NCBI GenBank assembly: GCA_007570785.1
Contig: ML660211.1
Location: forward strand, 6,252,491-6,316,490
Direction: 5' to 3'
Source of the DNA: Antilocapra americana
Taxonomy: Eukaryota; Chordata; Mammalia; Artiodactyla; Antilocapridae
Length of the DNA: 64,000 nt
In this document: piece after piece, positions 58,591-64,000 of the stretch
Position numbering within the stretch: position 1 is the first letter of the stretch
How the letters are laid out: each line of letters opens with the position of its first letter
Made by a program: the position numbers and the translations under genes
Notes under the pieces: model-generated
Database searches by the model: none
Seen by the model: the letters and a program-made list of their open reading frames with translations, nothing else
What the model was told of the DNA's origin: nothing

Positions 58591-59029
58591 TCATTTTCTC
58601 TATATTTTTTTAAATTTTATTTCTTCTTGCATATTTCTGCTTCTATGTTCCTAACGTGGCATCTCTTATTCATAATCCACCAAGATGAAGGAGGGAAATA
58701 AATGATTCATTTAATGTTAGCCAAAATGTAACTTACCATTGGGGTCAACTTCCAAATTTTAGTTGTGTGTTTAGTTCAACAGCATCGCCATCCATAGTAC
58801 CAGGTTTTATTTACCAGTAAATGCCTCTGGTTCACACCTGTAGTAGGCTGAATGCTAAAAGGTAATATGTATTGGATTTGACCTTTGCATTCACTAATGA
58901 GACACTTATTTGTGAATGTTTACAATGTTCCAGATACTTTTTTTAGCATACATCAATGAACAAAAAATTCTTTAAAAACTCAAACTAATTTTTTAAAACA
59001 AATCTTTTGTTGTACAATGTGATTTGTTA
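58591..59029. other. Unassigned interval
   Basis: 'gtagtaggctgaatgctaaa' at 58841-58860 resembles the start of a MaLR LTR, but it does not continue. Nothing else recognised. Confidence 0.4.
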
Positions 59030-59185
59030 CAATCAAATTGAACTAAATTAAATTAGAAATCCATTCCTCAGTCAAACTAGCAGCATTCTAAGTGCTCAAC
59101 AGCCATATGTGGTCAATAGCTACCATATTGGACAGTACAGATTACAGCATACTTTCATTATCAGAGAAATTTCTCTTGTATTTGA
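59030..59185 (+). mobile_element. hAT-type non-autonomous DNA transposon fragment
   Basis: 'agcagcattctaagtgctca', 'acagccatatgtggtcaata', 'gctaccatattggacagtac' follow a widespread mammalian hAT-Charlie-derived repeat. Only the 3' part is seen. Confidence 0.5.
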
Positions 59186-59978
59186 TGGTGGTTGTCTAAG
59201 TGATGTGTTGCCAGATTTTTGTATACTTGCCTACATGCAGTTGTCTTTAACTAGGATCAGTGTCTACTCTATCACTTAGTAAAAGTATCAGGGTTTTCAC
59301 AACCATACAAATTTAGACCAAAAAACACACTGAAAAATTTTACTCAGTAGGAAGACAGTTTCGAGTTTCATAAATTCAAAAGATTATATATTGCAAATGT
59401 TTTTTCAACATGTTACTATTAAACTCTTTTTTTAAAAAACTCAATCTTTTGAAAACCATCATTTCCTCTCATTAACTCTCTAATGTGGATGACTGAAATT
59501 CAAGATAAAATCACCTATTATCTGAGGGTTAGTGTATGTAATGGTCTGAATATCAGAGAAGCTGTTTTCAGAATCTATCTCATTAAGAAGCAAAATGTCA
59601 GACTAAATTACATACTCTACAGCATGTAAACCAAGGCCATTAAACTAAGGCCACCACAACAGACCATGCCAGACAACTTCATTCCAATCTTCCTTTTTAA
59701 TAGTACTTGAAAACTTCCAATAAATGTTCTATTTGGTAATTATATAATGATATGGTGATAATATTTTTCAATAACCTTTCAAAATAAAAATTTGAGTATC
59801 TCTTAAATACATGAAGTATTCTGCCCAGAACCTTTATTAAAATATCTGTTTTTTTCCTTAAGAAAAAAATTGTTTGAATTATTACAAGGATGATTAAGCA
59901 AAAAGCATTTGTAGAAATTTTGTTAGAATGACTATTCTGCTTTCTCTGCATTTATCCGATAAAGATAGAAGATACTTT
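59186..59978. other. Unassigned interval
   Basis: AT-rich; nothing recognised. Confidence 0.45.
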
Positions 59979-60440
59979 GTTTATTTATTTATTTATTTTT
60001 TCCTTTACATTACCGTGTTGGTTTTGCCATACATTGACATGAATCTACCATGGGTATACATGTGTTCTCCTTCCATAGCCCCTCTCCCACCTCTCTCCCG
60101 ATTCCATCCCTCTGGGTCATCCCAGTGCACCAGCCCTGAGCACCCTGTATCATGCATCAAACCTGGGCTGGCGATTCATTTCACATATGATAATTTACAT
60201 GTTTCAATGCCGTTCTCCCATATCATCCCACCCTTGCCCTCTCCCATAGAGTCTAAAAGACTGTTCTATACATCTGTGTTTCTTTTGCTGTCTCACATAC
60301 AGAGTTATCGTTACCATCTTTATAAATTCCATATATATGCATTAGTATACTGTTTTGTTGTTTGTCCTTCTTGCTTATTTCACTCTGAATAATAGGTCCC
60401 AGTTTCGTCCACCTCAGTAGAACTGATTCAAATTTAAATT
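59979..60440 (-). mobile_element. L1 LINE 3' end
   Basis: Minus-strand ruminant L1: TTTA-rich tail (59980-60001), 'gttttgccatacattgacat', 'catatcatcccacccttgcc', to 'gtagaactgattcaaattta'. 5'-truncated at the very end of ORF2. It is a different subfamily from the L1s at 1.6 and 49.9 kb (it carries extra 3' UTR sequence 'gtatcatgcatcaaacctgg'). Confidence 0.88.
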
Positions 60441-60480
60441 CGTAGCAATATAGTGAATTTCCATTTCCCCAAACCATAGT

Positions 60481-60697
60481 GGGGGCTTCCCTAGTGTCTC
60501 AGCAGTAGAGAATCCACCTGCCAATTCAGGAGACTTGCGTTTGTTCCCTTGTTTAGAAAAATCCTCTGAAGTAGGAAATTGTAACCTACTCCAGTATTCT
60601 TGCTTGGGAAATCCCATGGACAGAGGAGCCTGGCAGGCTATAGTCCATGGGATCATAAAAGAATTGGACATAACATAGAGACTAAACAACAATAAAA
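60481..60697 (+). mobile_element. Bov-tA SINE
   Basis: Plus-strand full length: 'gggggcttccctagtgtctc' head, 'ctccagtattcttgcttggg' middle, 'tatagtccatgggatcataa' tail. Confidence 0.92.
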
Positions 60698-60900
60698 CCT
60701 GTTATTGACAACTGGCTTCCTTCTTGAACACTTTGAGAAACTCATGGGAAAACTGAAAGTGGTTCATTCTTGTAGGTGAGGCAGAAATTTTCAGAATCAA
60801 GATATGGAAACTTATTAGTTAACTTGTGAGCATCCTATTCTATTGAGTTGTAGAGCACGAGGACAAAGTGATTGCAACGGAAGCATGGTGCTTGTGTGCA

Positions 60901-61113
60901 TGCTTGGCTGTTACACCCTGCTGACTCTTTGTGGCCCCCATGGACTGTACTCTGCCAAACTCCTCTGTCCATGGGATTTTCCAGGTGAAAATACTGGAGT
61001 TGGGTTGTCAATTCCTCCACTAGGGGATCTTCCCAACCCAGGGATCGAATCCAAGTCACCTGCATCTCTTGCATTGGCAGGCAAATTCTTTACCACTGAA
61101 CCACCTAGGAAGA
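60901..61113 (-). mobile_element. Bov-tA SINE
   Basis: Reverse orientation, full length with a small insertion near 61055-61070: tail 'ctgctgactctttgtggccc', head 'accactgaaccacctaggaa'. Confidence 0.9.
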
Positions 61114-61232
61114 TGCTAATAGAAGTATAATGCTTCTAAAACATTATCTTTGCCTTGTGGGAGGCAACGATATCTCTTGCCTCCCACATACCTGCCCTTC
61201 AGCCCTTCTAGAAGGCCCAAACTGGCTCTGTG

Positions 61233-61276
61233 GATCAATTTTCCTCTCTGTAGATCAATTTTCCTCTCTGTAGATT
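61233..61276. repeat. 20-bp tandem duplication
   Basis: 'gatcaattttcctctctgta' occurs twice in succession (61233-61252 and 61253-61272) with a partial third start. Confidence 0.95.
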
Positions 61277-61589
61277 TTGAGAAAGAATTTATGATTGTGA
61301 TTGTAATAAGAAAAACAATCTGAAAAACCATATGAAGCAGAAATCAACAAGAATAATAATTATTATTATTTTCACTGCATTATGTAATAGTCAGAAAAAG
61401 TGACTATGAATTACAAACTAAAATTCAGCAAAAGTTAACAAAGCTCAGATTATGGTTTTGATCACATTATGATAATTTGTAAAGAAATATCAGAGAATAA
61501 TGGCAAATATTCATTATGTCTGAAAATTTAAGATTTTGTAAACCCTTAGGATGAAGAGAAAATAGTAAGGGTAATTAAGAAATATTTAT
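61277..61589. other. Unassigned interval
   Basis: AT-rich; nothing recognised. Confidence 0.45.
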
Positions 61590-61725
61590 GATATTTCTTA
61601 GCTGTCTAGTAGTTAGGATTCCATGTTTCTGCTGGTAGGGGCATGGGTTCAATCTCTGGTTGGGGAACTAAGATCCAGTATGCCATGTGGTGTGGCCAAA
61701 ACAAATAAATAGATAAATAGTTAGA
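61590..61725 (+). mobile_element. CHR-type artiodactyl SINE, diverged
   Basis: 'gctgtctagtagttaggatt', 'gggttcaatctctggttggg', 'gaactaagatccagtatgcc', 'gtggtgtggccaaaac' follow CHR-2, ending in a GATA/AAAT tail. Confidence 0.8.
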
Positions 61726-61885
61726 TAAAAAAGGCAATAAAGTTTAAAAACTGAAACAACAGCAATAACAACAAATACAATGTTTACATGTATAGTATAC
61801 TATAAAGCACTAAGTGATATCTGTATGATGCGACTAGAGGGAGGTTTCTAAGAACACTGAGAATTTTAAGCATATTTATCTAAGT

Positions 61886-61985
61886 GTCAGTTTTCTATTG
61901 ATCCATAGCGAACTACTGAAAGATACGACTTAGTGACTTGAAACAACACAAATTTATTATTTTACAGATCTCCAGATTATAGTTC
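61886..61985 (-). mobile_element. MaLR/MLT1-like LTR end fragment
   Basis: 'gtgacttgaaacaacacaaa' preceded by 'gatccatagcgaactactga' matches the reverse complement of an MLT1-type LTR 3' terminus. Short and diverged. Confidence 0.45.
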
Positions 61986-62499
61986 CACACATGTATCTTA
62001 TATCTATATGAGATGGTGGGAATTCACTAAATTTATTGTGTTCTTTCATGTTGTACATAAATCAGATCATTAGACTACAACCTTAAATTTATACTGTGCT
62101 CTATAGCAATTACACAACAATAAAATTGTAAGAAAACCTTTTAAATAATTAAAAGATAAAATAGATACTGTGAACACCATCTGCTATAAGGAAAATGCTG
62201 TTGGCAATATTATATACATATTTGGATATAAAATTAAAGTACATAATTACCTCATATCATTATAGACCAGCACATTCCTGATACCTTGAGTAATATAATA
62301 AGACAAGGAAATAAGTTAAATGGAAATTAATTAGTTAATAAAGTAAATTAATTAACTTTCAATAATAAGGAAATGAAATCAATAACATTTATTAGAGTCA
62401 GATATATATACTACTAGAAAGAACAAATACTATATTTCTTTAGTTTAAAATTTTAATTTTATTATTTATCATTATAAGTATAATTTTTCTCTTAAAAAC
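61986..62499. other. Unassigned interval
   Basis: AT-rich; nothing recognised. Confidence 0.45.
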
Positions 62500-62904
62500 T
62501 GAAGAAGTTTGAAGAAGGTAGGAGTGGAAATAACTTTGTGGAGAGTGAGAGAATTAATTCTTCCATAGGCTAAGGACTCCAGGGCCCTCAAGGAGGAGAA
62601 AAGGACAAACTTCTTTTTCTACATTGCTTTGTCTAGTCACATGAGACATTTTTTCTTAAACTCTGACTTGTTTTGACAACAGTCCTTAAGACTAACTTTA
62701 AGCCCAGAGCTAATGATTACACAACAAAACAACTCATCTTGCTCAAGGGTGTGTTTTTCTTAAAGCTCTGTACTAATGACTAGATAACAACAATGCACTT
62801 TGCTTGAGATTAACAAGAACCTTCTGACTAACCTTGCTATTTAAGACATATATTGTGGGAGAGTCTGGTAAGACCTTTCTACTGCGAGTAACCAATTGAA
62901 AAAG

Positions 62905-62911
62905 TATATAA
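62905..62911 (+). promoter_or_regulatory. LTR TATA box
   Basis: 'tatataa' preceding 'ggccttgataag' inside the LTR, about 85 bases upstream of the poly(A) signal. Current activity unknown. Confidence 0.5.
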
Positions 62912-62993
62912 GGCCTTGATAAGACTAGTGAGTGGGCACTCTGTCCCTTTCCTGATATCTATGTCAGAAGCTTTCTGTTTCCTTTCTCACTGT

Positions 62994-62999
62994 AATAAA
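62994..62999 (+). promoter_or_regulatory. LTR polyadenylation signal
   Basis: 'aataaa' within 'ctgtaataaaaattc', in the R region of the LTR. Confidence 0.5.
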
Positions 63000-63279
63000 A
63001 ATTCTGCCACACCAAGTTCTAAGTGTCTGAGGCCTGTTTCCTGTTTCTGAAGCTAACTCTTTTTCTTTGGAGATCATGATTCTGACATTGTTCACTGTAA
63101 GCTATCAAGAGTCCACATGAGTTGATGAAAAAAACAGGAACATAGTAACTCTGTAATACTGAACTTTAGGCTGATGGTGTTGTCTCAGGATTTTTGGTGA
63201 AAGAAATATTTTGGTTCTGTAATTTTTTTTAACTGTTAATTGTAACCATCAGGTGTAAGGGTGATCAGGATAATGGTGA

Positions 63280-64000
63280 TGATCCATGGTTGAAGATGGA
63301 GAAGAGAATGGGAAACCACTTCAGTATCTTTGCCTTGAGATCCCCATGAACATTATGAAAAGGCAAGAATATAGGACAAGGAAAGATGAGCTCCTCATTT
63401 TGGTAGGTGCCCAATATGCTACTAGAGATCAGAGAAGATATAACTCCAGAAAGAATGAAGAGAAGGTGCCAAAGCAAAAACAACATCCAGTTGTGGGTGT
63501 GACTGGTGATGGAAGTAGAGTCTGATGCTGTAGAGAGAAATATTGTGTAAAAACCTGGAATGTTAAGTTCATGAATCGAGGCAAATTGGAAGTGGTCAAA
63601 CAGGAGATGGCAAGAGTGAATGTCGACATCTTAGGAATCAACGAACTAAGATGGACTGGAATGGGTGAATTTAACTCAGATAACCATTATTTCTACTACC
63701 ATGTTCATGAATCCCTTAGAAGAAATACAGTAGCCATCATAGCCAACAAAAGAGTCTAAAATGCAGTACGTGGATGCAATCTCAAAAATGACAGAATGAT
63801 CTTGTTTGTTTCCAAGGCAAACCATTCAATATCAGAGTAATCCAAGTCTATGCCTCAACCACTAATGCCAAAGCAGATGAAGTTGAACAATTCTATGAAG
63901 ACCTACAAGACCTTCTAGAAATAACACCCCCAAACAATGTCGTTTTCATCACAGGGGACTGGAATGCAAAAGTAGGAAGTCAAGAAATACCTAGAGTAAC
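63280..64000 (+). mobile_element. BovB LINE, 5' region, runs past the window end
   Basis: Plus-strand BovB upstream region ('gagaagagaatgggaaacca', 'ggtgcccaatatgctactag') and the start of the endonuclease domain, continuing beyond 64000. It is the only copy in the window that retains sequence this far 5', so the complete element may be much longer than the others. Confidence 0.93.
63540..64000 (+). pseudogene. BovB AP-like endonuclease domain, partial and broken
   Basis: The amino-terminal endonuclease of BovB nicks target DNA to start reverse transcription. 63571-63759 is an open 62-codon piece with 'VNVDILGINELRWTG' (the conserved Glu is residue 25) and 'NTVAIIANKRV'; 'TWNVK' lies just upstream at about 63556. 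The frame ends at TAA 63757-63759, where relatives read Arg, consistent with decay of a CpG. Another frame later gives the conserved 'GDWNAKVGSQE' at 63954-63986. At least one frameshift lies between (near 63800-63815). The remainder of the protein is outside the window. Confidence 0.85.

Larger units (their letters stand above)
62500..63094 (+). mobile_element. Solo LTR of an endogenous retrovirus (ERV2-like)
   Basis: About 595 bases, from 'tgaagaag' to 'attgttca' (TG...CA; ends form an imperfect inverted repeat). TATA-like 'gtatataagg' at 62904-62913, followed by 'aataaa' at 62994-62999 and U5-like 'tctgaggcctgtttcctgtt'. It differs from the 10.9-kb LTR. No primer-binding site or internal coding sequence follows. 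The left end is less certain than the right. Confidence 0.62.

Noticed and set aside
59928..60392. 154-codon plus-strand frame
   Set aside because: Antisense to an L1 3' UTR and ORF2 end; similar antisense frames occur at the L1 copies near 1.6 and 50 kb.

Overview
The window is non-coding nuclear DNA from a ruminant artiodactyl (a pecoran such as cattle, sheep, goat or a relative). The evidence is the repeat content. BovB (RTE-clade) LINEs occur on both strands. There are about two dozen tRNA-derived Bov-tA/Bov-A SINEs whose tails match the BovB 3' end, plus CHR-type artiodactyl SINEs, artiodactyl L1 3' ends and bovine-type LTRs. I find no convincing host gene or exon, no structural RNA gene and nothing prokaryotic. 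Almost every longer open frame is a piece of a transposable element or its antisense shadow.

Layout: 1-4.8 kb has Bov-tA copies, a 5'-truncated L1 (1604-2655, minus) whose ORF2 C-terminus is still open, and a second L1 3' end. 4.8-9.5 kb is a BovB cluster: an old minus-strand BovB (4798-6942) carries a plus-strand BovB and a Bov-tA inside it, followed by a BovB at 7771-8814 with clear target-site duplications. 9.5-11.6 kb holds the C-terminal half of a Tigger1-like transposase and a solo LTR. 12-19 kb has SINEs, AT microsatellites, an unassigned GC-rich stretch (13.15-13.8 kb), a MIR, a 2.1-kb BovB (15314-17383) and a BovB/Bov-A2 pair. 19-38.8 kb is mostly AT-rich sequence with scattered ancient repeats (MaLR LTRs, L1M, CHR, Bov-tA).

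38.8-41.1 kb holds the longest BovB (about 2.3 kb). 42.9-49.3 kb has four BovB pieces, a Tigger2-like remnant and an unassigned block ending in an A-run. 49.9-52.7 kb holds an L1 with an inverted 5' segment and 13-bp duplications, plus a Bov-tA flanked by an unusually long 39-bp duplication. 53-55 kb has an LTR, an L1M and a SINE. 56.7-58.6 kb is a 1.9-kb minus BovB carrying a small palindromic BovB-tail insertion. 60-64 kb has an L1, SINEs, another LTR and, running off the window end, a BovB whose endonuclease domain is partly readable.

Nothing acts as an operon or pathway. The sequence is best read as a record of nested retrotransposition. Ancient mammalian repeats (MIR, L1M, MaLR, Tigger) form the background, with ruminant BovB, Bov-tA and L1 copies inserted into them and into each other. 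Family names come from recognising consensus motifs by eye, so boundaries are usually good to about 10-20 bases, except where a duplication fixes them.
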